Assembly (NCBI RefSeq): GCF_032854445.1
Contig: NC_088300.1
Coordinates: forward strand, 70,714,984 to 70,778,983
DNA from: Liolophura sinensis
Lineage: Eukaryota; Mollusca; Polyplacophora; Chitonida; Chitonidae
Length of the DNA: 64,000 nt
Direction of reading: 5' to 3'
The notes beneath the pieces are model-generated. The model did not search any database and was not told the origin of the DNA. It saw only the letters and a list, made by a program, of their open reading frames with translations. The first letter of the stretch is position 1, and every line of letters begins with the position of its first letter. Shown in pieces: positions 36,173 through 49,100 of this stretch. The position numbers and the translations under genes were made by a program.

Positions 36173-38169
36173 GTTGACTGACTAGCGCCTTGTGCATGCA
36201 CCCGTGGCTAGGACTGGCCCCCTTCTCAGCTGGAATGCCGTTGTCTGACTGCCGGATAGCTTCTCTTAGGGCTTCACTTGTCTTCTACTGGGCCGTGTGC
36301 TGTCTTTTAATCCGCACAAGGAATTAGACCTCACAGTTGTTTCCTTGATAATGGCTACCTGTGTAAAAGCAGGTGATGATCACTTCCAAATTTAAATGTC
36401 ATACTACATGCAAAACTGAACTAAAATACAACTTTATATGCACATACATTATATACATGTAGGCCAGTGAAAACTTTTGATTTGCTCAAGAACTTATTAC
36501 CTGTCTTACAGTTTACAATATTGATTTTCATGTGTAACTTAGCCTATTACAGCAAAAATTGTCTTGTGAGAAATATATAGAAGACGAATTCAAACTTTCC
36601 ATAAATGCTGAATATTGTGCTAAGTTTTAGGTGCATAGATGTTATTTCTAGTTAGAACTAGTTATTATCTTTAAAAAATTTATGACAGTAAACTCTAAAG
36701 ATTTTTTACATGCACACATATTTTAATACCCCCTGCATAATTCTGTGCTTTGTTACTGTATTACAGTGACATCCTTGTTAAAATAGTTTAAATGAAATAT
36801 AGTTACAGTTGGTGCATGAGGAAATTGTGGTTGGATTGGGTGACTGATTTTTTGTGTGATTAAGATGGATGTGTCAGTGCTGCTTCCTGGGGATAAAATA
36901 CAACTATATAAGTCTTCATGACTGAAATAAAACATGTTCTCTTCTGGCAACAGACGAGTTAATAAGATGCAGCTTTAAAGCTAAATGTAACACTTAACTA
37001 AAGTGAGGGTCAAAGTGCAATCTGGAATGCAGGTGTGCAAGTACATTTGTCGCCCTTACCTGAATTGACAAATTTTCCAGGCAAGCTTTTATATACCTGT
37101 ATATGCAGTATGATGACTTTTGACCAGACTGGTGAAACGTGTATGTTTGATCCTCGACTATGAATTAGATATTCCATGACTGAACATAGTGCTTGTCAGT
37201 TATCAGGATTAATGAGTGACGATATTAGATGCTGTATTTAGGAATAGTTGTAAGGTATCCTCTTCTCCATGTCAGCTGTTAATATCTGTCCATTCAGTGG
37301 ATGTGCTGTGTTAATTATACCTGGATATTCATCCTAGCGGAACTTACTGTCATCCGTCCTGGCCCTAACTGCCCCATTAATTACCACTAATGCCTCAAGC
37401 CTGTCACCCCCTGACCAATCTCTTACAGATGTCTACTTTTTTCCAATGGATTTTCTTTATACAAGTATCTGCCCATTACCCGTAACTTTTTAAGAAAAAA
37501 ACATAGAATCAGATTACAAAGTAGTTCGATTTTGAAATGAAATTATATTTGTTTGGTATTAACTATCTCTTTGACTAACTGTTTTGCAGTCAAACTTTTG
37601 GCATTCTAACTTTTATTGTGGGCAATTTACTGAACGACCTGAGGGCTAGACGATTTTTGTAGGATGTTGCAGCTATTGTGAATTTTCACCTCTTAACCTC
37701 TGGGCTACACTAGAAATACAATCCAACAAAACAGTGCTGTGATCTTGAATTAGGAGCGCATGTAGTGAACATCTTGTAAATTTAGTAAAACAGATATGGT
37801 CAAGATTTACAGCCAATTACTCAGCAGTCCCTTAAATGAATGGTACATTGATGAATGAAGCAAATCATTCATTACTCATATTTGAAACTACATTGTATGT
37901 GCACATAGCAAATATAACCTCATACTGTAAGACTGCATCTGAATCAACTCACAAATAAAATTTTCCATTTGACAAAATGGCTACTACATGCAGTCATGAA
38001 CGTTATTATGATGTTGGGGCAACATCAGTGTAATACTGATGGTGCTGGTATTATATGGATAGGGCCAGCTTTGACCCAGCTTTTCAAATCCTTCATTAGC
38101 ATTCTCTTCACTTTAGGTGCATACCTTCAGGCCAGTTCAGTGAATCAGATTAACTCTCTGATATGTGCA

Positions 38170-38422
38170 AGTAGGGGCCTCTGTGGCTCATTTGGTTAGT
38201 GCGCTAGCACAGTGTAATGATCCAGGAGTCTCTCACCAATGTGGTCGCTGTGAGTTCAAGACCAGCTCATGCTGGCTTCCTCTCCGGTCGTAAGTGGGAA
38301 GCTCTGTCAGCAACCTGCGGATGGTCGTGGGTTTCCCCCCGGGCTCTGCCCGGTTTCCTACCACCATAATGCTCGTATTTAGTCACCTATTTAAGGGTCA
38401 CCAATCAAATAAATAATGATTG
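38170..38422 (+). mobile_element. Full-length tRNA-derived SINE
   Basis: It begins GGGGCCTCTGTGGCTCATTT with an A-box-like TGGCTCATTTGG, has a B-box-like GAGTTCAAGACC, then the core GGTTTCCTACCACCATAATG and the tail CACCAATCAAATAAATAAT. This is the most complete copy of the family in the window. A head-only fragment (GGGCCTCTGTGGCCAAGGAG) is at about 31538. Confidence 0.75.
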
Positions 38423-39729
38423 AAATGTACTTAAGGTGGTGTACCTGTATTTTTTTTTTTGTATGGGAATAAGACCTGTTATGATGCTTTCTGTCACTGA
38501 AATGTAAGACCTTCAATATGACTTTCACTTCTACATGTATTTTGGATATTTTATGGATTGTATATTGTGCATGCAATAGTTCCACCTGCTCGGCATTAAA
38601 AGTGTACTTAATATGTGCACCATATCACGTTTTATCTTTTGTAGGTGAACAACTTTCATTAGAGTTCAGTCCACTGACAGCATTTTATGAAGGTTTATCT
38701 TGTCTTGCACAGAAATGTAATATGTCATGTTCCTTTCAAAGAAATTAAAAAAAAAAAATGGTGGTCAAGGCAATCCATCACCAGCTGAGTGTCTGATGAT
38801 GTAAAAGTGGGTGTGTTTTATTGGCACTCCAACACAGCTATATGGAATAGCCAAATGATGGATGTCCTGTAAGGTTTAGTTGTGATGGGAGGAGGGGTTA
38901 TGTTAAGGTATGTATAAGCAATACTGAATATGGGCCCTATTTGTACCTACCTGTAGTGAGGGGTCAACGTAAGCTACCCTAAATCCTCAGCAAATTCCAC
39001 CAGTTAAGTGTAACTTTAGATGCAGTTTGAAAACACAATTCATACCATATTAAATACTAAAACATGTTACCCAGATATGGGAACCTTACAGAAATCATTA
39101 AATAATCTGTCCTGATCAGATATTATTCCTCTAATATGTCAAAACATGGTCAAATTGTTGAGAATTTAATGTGTATGCATGTACTGATTAGACCTCATTT
39201 GTACTTACCTGTATGTGTAGTCTGTGTTAAACATCCCAGGAAATATAAATAACCAAAAAAGGGAAGGGCAGTCAAGGTTAAATAAGTGTAAAGTGAAGGA
39301 CCATTTAAATAGACTATGCAGTGTTAACACTTTTTTCTCAGCTGCTGACCTCAAGAGGAGTCAAATTTGACAGATTAGGTAAATGCCTTGGGGAGTTAAA
39401 GGGCTGGAGGAAGTCAGAATAGTGGCTTACGGCGCAGGGTACACTTGGGTTACAGCCAGGTGTGTTGTGCAGAGAGTCAACAGAGTGCCATGATCTGGCA
39501 AACAGTTCTATCAGGGTTACAACATAGTTGGCCAGGTAACCAGAAGAACTGGAAAACCTACATTAATCTTTCTGTCTCGTGCGTGCAGTTCAGACAGAAG
39601 TTACCATGTCAACCCTGGTCTCTTTATCAAGATAGTTAAGGTGTTAATAGCGGGATTGCCAATCTCTACCTGCAGGGAGGAAAGGTGGCTACTGTTAATT
39701 GTTAAATAAAAGTTTTACTGTATTTGAGC

Positions 39730-40130
39730 TGAAACTTTGTGGGAGCAGGTTGTGGTTCAGTGGGTACAGGCTAAGAGAGACAAGGTACTGGTTCAAGGTT
39801 CTGGTTGACCAGTCGTGGTCAGGGAATGTGGAGGTTCCCTTGCTCTCATAGCGTTCCAGGCCTTGGTGACCATACCCGGTTGACAGCGCTCAAGTGGCTG
39901 TTTGCACAATCTAACATTTCTTGAAGACCACTTATCTTCTACCAATGTTGTGGGCATATCTGTATGTTACGTGTGGGAATATTCATCAGTAATTTACCAA
40001 AGGTCAGTGGTTTATGCTGGGTACTCTGGAGTGCCCGGATTCCCCCACCCATACAGTTGATACTATCGTACATGCATATGTGAAAAATTCTTGCATATGG
40101 TTTTAAATAACAATCAAGTAAATAAAAAAA
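39730..40130 (+). mobile_element. Second SINE family copy
   Basis: It has a tRNA-like head (GGTTCAGTGGGTACAGG and B-box-like TGGTTCAAGGTTCTGG), a long body, GGTACTCTGGAGTGCCCGG-like GC-rich core, and ends TCTTGCATATGG ... CAATCAAGTAAATAAA. The tail resembles the first family, but the head and body differ. Confidence 0.65.
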
Positions 40131-40978
40131 GTACTAATTTTGCCTGATTCTGATGGTGCTTTTCATCTCACAAAGAACAATGAAGCTAAGCTATTTACTT
40201 TCAAAAGGGAAAAAGTAAATTTTTGCTTCAAGAGTAATATTTTATGACAAATGTGGGGGCAAAGTTTTAAGTCAAGTATGGTTACATCGGTTATAGGGTC
40301 TAGCAGGATTCAGGCATGAGCATCACTGTTATATTTCCAAAATGTGCATATGGTAATTTTAACTTTATAGTGAAATAAACTTGTGGAGAATCATTATACT
40401 TTAAGTTGTCACAAATGGGTGTATAGTCTTTAGAAGCTTGTTTCACTTCTATGTATGAAAGGTGAATGGAATGTTGCTAATGCATGTACATTTACTTGAA
40501 AGAGGAATGCAGTGTCTCTGGTGCTACCTTGTCTCTGTGTGGTTAAGTTAGCAGCTGTGAAACAGGCCCTTAATTGAAATTGCTGTCATTAAATAATCAC
40601 TGTAAACATCATGATCCTATATCATTTTGTGTGAGAACAAACTATTAAATATGACAGCTTATAATAATGTAATGAGAAAATCTTAGTCCATGTTTGTATA
40701 GGACCATATGGAAAAGTGAAAAGAACCATTTGATCATTGTCAAGATTGCCTCAATCTCGATTAGATCTGGTCTTTGACTATATTGCATACAAAGTTGGGG
40801 CTGCATGAACAACTAGTCATGCTCATCAGGAATGCCTGAGTGTCTTTGTACATTTGAAACTTACAAATCTGCATCTAATGTCAGATTTTCGAACTGTCAT
40901 TCACCTTAATCAAGCTTGACTCAGATGATTTTGTATTTATGTAAGTTAAACACAGATAGTTACAAATTCAGAATGAAA

Positions 40979-40979
<1 letters not shown>

Positions 40980-41022
<43 letters not shown>
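40980..41022. repeat. (TA)n microsatellite
   Basis: Pure AT dinucleotide run of about 21 units. Confidence 0.95.
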
Positions 41023-41025
<3 letters not shown>

Positions 41026-41813
41026 GAAAATGACACTAAAAATAACTAGTCTATGTCAAAGATGTAAGCTGCAAATTGTTTCTCAAAGCCAACCTCCACT
41101 TTTCTCCAGTATGTGGACATAGGTCTGTAAAAAAAAAATTAAAAGGAGCAAAGATTGTTTTATATGATAGCTGACTGGATTTTGGATAAGGGAATTTGCA
41201 GAAAAATGTGACTTTCATTGACAGATGAATGTTTTAGATGTTAAAGTAGTTATTGAAACCACATCAACCCTTTCACCTTCAAATACACAGGTTTATGTAG
41301 GTGTGTTGCACACATTCCTGTGTTCGTCAGGTGATTATAGGGCCTGCTCAGTTTGTGTGGAAAGTGCTGATGGACAAAAGTCAGCGTGCATAGACACAAA
41401 AACATCTGTAATCTTCTACGCAGCTTTTGTACCCTCACACACAATTTAGGATTTTGGGGGGATATCACAAGCCAAAGATGTTAATTATGGAGCAGTCATG
41501 GACAGAGATCTTTCAGAGATGACGTGAACAGCATGCAGTCAAGTTTAAGTGATTTATTGCTAGCTGAGTGCCAGTGAATGTAAATGAATAGTGTGTATAG
41601 GATATCGGCAGTTGGCCCATACTGCCCCACCCTATGATAGGCTTGTAAGAACTGTGCCATGTAGATCAGATGTTATCATGAAACAGGGAAATTCTGGCAT
41701 ATGTAAAGACATACTGTTTTCACTGGTATATAAAATGATTTAAACAAGACCAACAGGAATCTAATTTTTGAAATTTGATTTCATTATGCTTTCATTTTTT
41801 TTCAGATAACTGT

Positions 41814-41817
<4 letters not shown>

Positions 41818-41861
<44 letters not shown>

Positions 41862-41930
41862 TTGTACATGTATCATTGGAGAGAGTAACAAAGACTGCGC
41901 GCCCCCCCCCCCCCCCCCCCCCAACCCCCC
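41818..41930. repeat. (TA)n tract followed by poly-C tract
   Basis: About 21 TA units (to 41860), then a run of about 21 C at 41902-41922 and a further short C run. A shorter poly-C run also lies at about 2601-2616 beside exon 28. Confidence 0.9.
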
Positions 41931-44211
41931 AATACTAGTTCTGGGCTTTAGAACATGTAGGCTACATTTCCTGCTAGGGCTAGATGTCTACCAACGATGC
42001 AATTTGATTCATCTGCCTGGTTTATACTCTAATCACATCGTCAGCTGACTCCAGTTCTAAACCACAGGTGTGTACTGAATGCTGATGGCCTCAGGCAAAT
42101 TAGTACAAACTAACAGCAGTACAATAAAGTCATCACCTTTGTTAAAATAAAACAGGGAACTGCACCCAGTAAACTAGCTAGTGCAACGTACTGTTGAATA
42201 GTTTAAGTAAAAGTATAAACTTGCTTAATTTTGCTACTTTGATTTTCTTTTATTTTGGCGCTGTACATATTTACTCATGTGCTGACAAATCAAAGATTAT
42301 AAAACTGGAGGAAATACTTAGAAATTCAGGTACCCTCAGGATACAAGAAACTTCATGACCTTGCAAATCCTTATGAGGTTTATTTTGAATGAAAATTTAT
42401 TATAGAACATTTCCAACAGTAAAGTTGGGGATTACCTGTGTAATAATAGAATTATATTCTTAATTACAGAAAAAATCTTGATTTGTTGTGTTGTTTAAAT
42501 AACAAAACTTGTAAAAGATGGGCATGTAAATAGACATGAGTTGAAGTTTTGCATCCCAAAATTATTCTGCGCAACATTTCTTTACTTGTATAGCTTTGGT
42601 GCACAAATGGCATATTGCTCACATTGGTAAACATGGAACATTGGAGAAACCATTAAAATGCTATTATAACACTCCTTAATTTTGACAAATACAGTATTTA
42701 CATGTACAAAGGGAAAATGCAAGAAGCAACAGACTGTTAAGCAAAACAATTTTTATCTTGTCTGTGAAAAGGCATAGCACGTGTGACTGTCCAGTAAGAG
42801 ATCAGGTATATTGAAGTAAATGTTGATTACTGGTATGTCAAAAAGTATGGTACTGCATGAGTTAATGCACAGTAAAATGAGGGGAATGTTTAAGGGTTAA
42901 ACACTGCTGTACTGCTGAACCTTTATTTGTACCCAACTAAATCTTGAGAATGTACAGCAGTTTAATTACGAGGTACATGTATACCGTAAATTACAGACAT
43001 TGTATTAGAATCTGTGCTAATGTAAAGGTTAAAATGGTATCTCAAAAGAACATGTATGTACCGAGCTGAAGTTTTGCATTCATATGTCTGCTACAGGTGA
43101 GCTTTGGTAGCTCTTCTACTGAGTCTATTTTCCATAAATGACCCATTAATTTTGTCTCTTTAAACTTGACAACCAAAATCATAATGGTCAAGGAACATTA
43201 GTCTTGTCAACATTAGGCAGCATAGAGTTTTAGCATAGCTCCCAGTAATTTTTTGATAAACGTCACCTCTATACTAAGCTGTGCAGATTGCAGATGAGTT
43301 TTTACTTTTATTATCATAGTATTTAAGCAGGGGGGCCGGGGGAATAATGTAAATTATTGCCTTTGTGGTAGAGAATATGTTCATTAGTGAAAAGGCTGAT
43401 GAATTTGTACAATTAAAAAACATGTCTATAAATCATAACTCTCAATAAGTGAACACATGGGTGTGTTAAATACCAAATACATGAAACTCAGTAAAACATG
43501 GGTTGTTGTTGTAGCGGATTGATTGCTTTGCAAGATAATTGACATTTTATCAAATTAATTAAGCAGCTGAATTTTAATTACCAAGCTAAAATAACTTGTT
43601 ACCTGTCTTGTTAGCTGGTTTTCTAACAAGCCAATGTGTACTTTTGATCCTAAACTTTCAAGAAGATGCCGTGTTATATGTAAATCTGACTTGGTACAGA
43701 CATATTTGTTTTCAGTAAATAAAACTCTAAACAAATAGTCTTTTGTTTTTGTCTACAAATTTACAATGCTGTAGTCCACAAATATAGAACTCAGGAGACT
43801 TTTTATTGTTACTGTGAATGATATATGCGATATATGCGAATTGAAAGCTACAGTCATTCTACAGTGTAATAGGAATTTTTGAGTTAGAGAGTACACGTAC
43901 TTGTAGAAGGGGGAAATTCAAGTAGCACAGACCCACTTGATCCAAATTATTCCAATGTACATTTTGTTACATGTCAACTACACGCTGACTGAGGTATGGA
44001 AGCTAGAGCCAAGTCATTATCATGCAGACTGTTTCAACTTGGAATTATTTCAACTTTTAGTTACCCTATTTTCTCTGCATGTCAGTTTTAACTGTCTATA
44101 TACCGATAGAGTCCGGCCTCTATCTACCCATTAAATCAGAGAGACATTCAGATTTCTATGAGACAAACTGTATTGTTGCAACAAGTGCAATCACATTTAT
44201 GAAGTTATAAC

Positions 44212-44366
44212 AAAGCCCTGGGTTATGGAAACGTTTATTAAAAGTTAAGCCAGGCTTAAATCTTAATACCAGTGTTGGCCTAATACAAAACTAATGGCAC
44301 TTAAGTGCAGACTAAAGTTAATACCAGGCTTAAATGCTAATACACTTTTGAACAGCTGGGTACTGA
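44212..44366. mobile_element. Small inverted-repeat element
   Basis: The left end (CCCTGGGTTATGGAAACG, TTAAAAGTTAAGCC) is the approximate inverse of the right end (GGCTTAAATGCTAATAC, TTGAACAGCTGGGT). It is similar to the element at 50463-50605 and is non-coding. Confidence 0.45.
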
Positions 44367-44489
44367 AGTCTAAACTGTTCAATGCAATTAGGAATCTACT
44401 ATTCCTTTAATTTTATAAACTGTCTGTACATTCATTCGGTCACCCTGGGAAATCATTGGATGCCACTGCAGATCACAAAGTCTATGTAG

Positions 44490-44712
44490 GCCCACTTCTT
44501 TTCTTTTGAATGTCATTGCTGTGAACACAAGTCCAGTTTGTGTTGGCTATCTATCTGGTGATACAATGGAAGGTGTTGCAGCAACCTTCGGATGGCTGTG
44601 CATGGTTTCCCCTGAGATCTGCCTGGTTTCCTCCCACCACAATGCTGGCTTTCGTTGTATAGGTGAAATTTTCTTGGCTATTGTATAACAGTCAAATGAA
44701 ATAAATAATTGG
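44490..44712 (+). mobile_element. SINE, first family
   Basis: It contains GGTTTCCTCCCACCACAATG, a degraded 3' body, and the tail AGTCAAATGAAATAAATAAT. The tRNA-like head is diverged. Confidence 0.65.
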
Positions 44713-46165
44713 AAATGTCACCCTAGAAATGATTGGGTCATAGAAACCTTGCTATAATCCAAGATACCATAGGTATGCTTTTTACTTGTGTCAATTTTTA
44801 ACCCTAAGAAAGGTTGGTAGCAGCTCAGACTCACCCACTGCAGTGATTTGGAAGCCTTTTGTGAATAGGCTCTCATCAACCCTTAAAAACTATTGGGTAC
44901 TGTGTGAAATTCCCACCTGTAAATAGAACGTGAAAAAAAAAAAAATTTAATGTTGACACTATAAGGTATGGTTACGGCATGTTAAGTTTTCTCCCCGTAA
45001 TATATGCACATGTAGGCATGTGTGTACTTGCTGAAGTGACCTTTGTGTATCTAGTCAAGTTAGTTTTAAATTAGTATCATCATGCATATTCATAAATATG
45101 GCATCGATACAGTAACCAGGTAAATATACATTTATGTGTTGTTGACATACCTGTTTGCTGGATTTATATACACAAGACCATTAGCTAGTCAAGTATTATT
45201 CAATGTAGTATAATCGTGCAGATAGAAGCCAGTGTATTCATCATGATTCAAACTGCCATGTTAATACCTACGCCTATAGAGTAAACAGCACCATATATCA
45301 ACTGGTCACATTAAAAACCGTTAGCATTACGGCCTGAGCTTTCTGGTATTGTCAAGTGTGTGATCAGATTTCCCAGGTAAACACCTCCCTCTAACTGGTT
45401 TAATGGTTTCACTGATCTTGTACTGCCCTGTGTAAACACATGCATAGGCCTAAAACAGGGCAGCTGGCCCTTTCCCAAAACCAATATAATAACATGAGGA
45501 CATTAAATTTAGAAACACTCCATGTGATTGCTCTCCCCTGACTTTTTATTATGTCAACCCAATTTACCCATTATCCAGTATTGAATCCACTTCCCTAAAC
45601 ATGTCATTGTCGATTTTGAAGATATGTGTATATTTGTAAATGTTAACTTCCTTGCATGCTCTTAATTGATTATTCAGCCAAAAAGTTCAAATCATTCAGT
45701 GTGTCGGATTCTCTAAATTTGTCATTTGTCATTAACATTTTAAATTCTTTACTTGGCATCAAGTATGTCTTACGGTTCAAAGGAAGCCTATAAGACATCA
45801 AACATTTAGTCTTCAGGATTTTGTCTACTTATGACATATTTTATTTTGTAATGTTCCTGTCGTTATGCATAAAGTCAAGCCTATTACATCCAGATGCTCC
45901 TTCACATGTGACAAACCATCAGTGAAAGATGATGTTCTGGGATAACAAATCAAGCAGAAATTTAATTTGTTTTGACGCGCTGTCCTTGCCCCACAATAAG
46001 CCATTAATATTATTACTCATATTAGCGGTAGTTTGCATCTGTTGTTTTTCGAAATAGCAAAGAAAACAGGAGAGATGCATTTGTGAATAATAAAATATTC
46101 AGACACTATAACAATTTAACCATTGCCATGGTAACGGAAATGTTACATTGTTGTTGTTGTTGCAG

Positions 46166-49100
46166 ATGAAGACGAGGCCCACATTGCCTTCTGTAGACAT
46201 ATGGAGGAGCAATTAACCCTGTACAAGAACCTGTCTGTGGTGAGCCTGTCAGAGCTGAGTGGCAAGGAGCAGGTGATTGGTGAGGCATTCCTCACACACA
46301 TCCTCAACTACAACTCCCCAAATGTCACCTTCATCGCATTCGATTTTCATGATTACTGGTGAGTTTGGAAAGTGGATATAGTTTTTGGTAGCTCCTCTTA
46401 ATTCTGAAAATGTTTCTGTCACTAGTTCACTGTGACTAGCACGCCTTTGTCCTGTGAAGTCATGTGTTTGGATCCAGCTCTCGCTGTTTGGACTGCGGCT
46501 TAAAATCCAGAGGTTTGTCAGGTATGTAGTGAAAGTGGGTGGTTTTCTCCTGACACCCCGGTTTCCTCCTGACACTCAGGTTTCCTCCACCACTATACTT
46601 GCTTGCCATCTCATACGTGACAAATTCTTGAATGTGCTGTTAAGAAAGTGTCGTTATGGCAACTTGTTTCAAGTGCTGCTTCAGTGAATCATTCAGAGGA
46701 AGACACCGAACATGACACCACACCTGCTCATATCATACTGATATGGGGACTGACCAGCTGGCTCTCTCAGTTTGAGAACTGGATTTGCCAACCTTCATTG
46801 AAAGTACAAATAAAATATTTGTCCACTAGATGTTATGATACTATCAAAATGTGACAACACACTTTCCACAAATAGGATAATTTGTGAAAAATGTAGTACA
46901 GGCTTTTAAAATATTTGTCCCTTTTTATGAATTTTCACAAGTTTTGATTTGAGCTACTAAATTTAAATTTGAATCATTCTGCATGAATATTTTGTTTTAT
47001 TTACAGTCGAGGGATGAAATTTGAAAATGTATCCATCCTGACTGAAGTGATCAGAGATGTGATAAAGGGTATGAGATACTGCTGGTAAGTGATCAGAGAT
47101 GTGATCAAAGCTATGAGATACTGCTGGTAAGTGATCAGAGATGTGATCAAAGCTATGAGATACTGCTGGTAAGTGATCAGAGATGTAATCAAAGCTATGA
47201 GATACTGCTGGTAAGATTGATTTATTTGATTGGTGTTTAACGCCATACTCAAAAAAATTTCACTTATATGATGGAGACCAGCATTTTGGTCTGAGGAAAC
47301 CGGTGCTGATAAGAGCATGGGTTGTTGGTGATCAGTCATCAATTAGTTTGTTAATCAGACATATTTATACAGCTATTTCAACAGCAGAAAACAACGTTGG
47401 GATAATGAATCTTGTAAAGAGACATAATGTTCATATTTCTGTTTGATCCTGTACAACACGTTCTCACTGGTGTCCTATAGAGGGCAAACTCTTACTGAAC
47501 TGCTCATTTATAATTATTCATAAGAACCATGTTTACCCTGTATATGCTTCTGCTTCTGTGGTATTAGAGGGTGCTGGTAAGCTTATATACCCAAAAAAGA
47601 AAAAAAAAACGAAGTTTAGAGTAGTTACAAGGCTGCATGCATATTTGCTTTAGCTAAATGTTCTCATGCGAACGTTTTCTCAATTCTCATTTCAGGGTAG
47701 ATAACCAGGGCATGATTTGCGAGCAGAAGGGCATATTCCGCATCAATTGTATTGACTGTTTGGATCGTACCAATGTTGTGCAGTCAGCCATTGCCAGGAT
47801 CGTCATGGAAACCCAGGTACAGTTACATGTAGTTATTAAGTAGCTTACCTGTGTCCTAGAAGTCTGAAGTAAGCTGTGGTACATGTACTATGATATGTGT
47901 GCAGTGATAATGAATTGTCCTGCAGGCCAGGTGTCTCAGAAACAGGAGGTTAAAGCTCACTGTAAGTGTTCATAGCGAGGAACTTAATGGTCACAAGAAT
48001 TTTTTTTTGTTCGCTAATTTGTTAAAGTGTTATAAGTGTTGTGTTTTCATTCTTGATAAAAATAAACTGCACTATAAACATCTATCCCCATATTCTAGTG
48101 TCGTAAGCTGGGTCTGCTCCCCCCTGATGAAGAGTTACCTCCCAGCTGCAGACAGTTGTACCAGCAGCTATGGGCCAACAATGGAGACGTAATCAGTCAG
48201 CAGTATGCAGGCACAGTTGCTCTGAAGGTCAGCAGTAGCAATCAAAAGTTTGAAATTCTTTCTTTTCAACTACTTCTACCTGTACATATTGCACTCTTTC
48301 AACAAAAAACAATGTGGGGATACTTTTAACAAAACCTTGTAAATCATATTTCTTGTAACAGTTTTCGTAAAAGACACTGTCTAGGTTATAGTTCCATAAG
48401 GTGACATTATTTACGAGAAAAACTATGAAAAATTGCTTTAAGAAGTTTTGTGAAAGTGGTCCCTGTCTCTTTCCACAAATGATTGCATTCTTCATGTATA
48501 AATGGTTATTTAATTATGTTATTTTATGGTAAACTGTTGAGTAAGTACAGAGAGTAGACTTTTTCACTGTATTGTGCATGGTTTGTAACAGGGTGACTAC
48601 ACTAGGACAGGGGAGAGGAAGTTTTCTGGCATGATGAAAGATGGGATGAACTCTGCCAACAGGTAAATCCGAAGGAGCTATAGCAGTCAGACTGGTAGCT
48701 TCTGGGTAATTTCCTCTGAATCTGATATAACCTGTCATGTGGAAATTATACCATCTTGATGGACATAATGGACATTTGAAGGACATAATGGGTCATATGC
48801 ATATTTTCATAGAAATTCCAGACTGATGTTGTCGAGTTATCCATTTTCCCAAATTTGCAAACTCAGGTGTTGTGGGCAGCTTTTTTACACATATAGTCAA
48901 CCTGTGTTGTGACCCTAGTGTTTCGACACCTCATTGGAGAAGCCTGTCAGTTAGTTAGTCACAAACTCTTTTTATCACAGGTACATGTATTACCTGCTGT
49001 TATAAAGTCCCACCTACCACTGGCCTGTGATTTTCTAGGTGATGGTAGATTAGAGATTGGCCTAAATCAGTACGCCAGTCAATCAAACTATAAACTAACT

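Larger units (their letters stand above)
36173..46165. other. Region between the two genes, no exon identified
   Basis: Ten kilobases separate the carbonic anhydrase start codon from the first visible INPP5F-like exon. I looked for the missing N-terminal INPP5F exons and found none. Present are SINEs (38170-38422, 39730-40130, 44490-44712), (TA)n tracts, a poly-C tract and a small inverted-repeat element. The carbonic anhydrase promoter should lie just above 36172, but I see no clear core element. Confidence 0.5.

Noticed and set aside
39351-39391. Short plus-strand exon-like segment (CTCAG acceptor, GTAAAT donor) as a missing INPP5F exon
   Set aside because: The translation does not resemble any part of the N-terminal SAC region that I remember.
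46249-46575. 108-residue minus-strand open frame
   Set aside because: It is the antisense shadow of an INPP5F-like coding exon and its intron.
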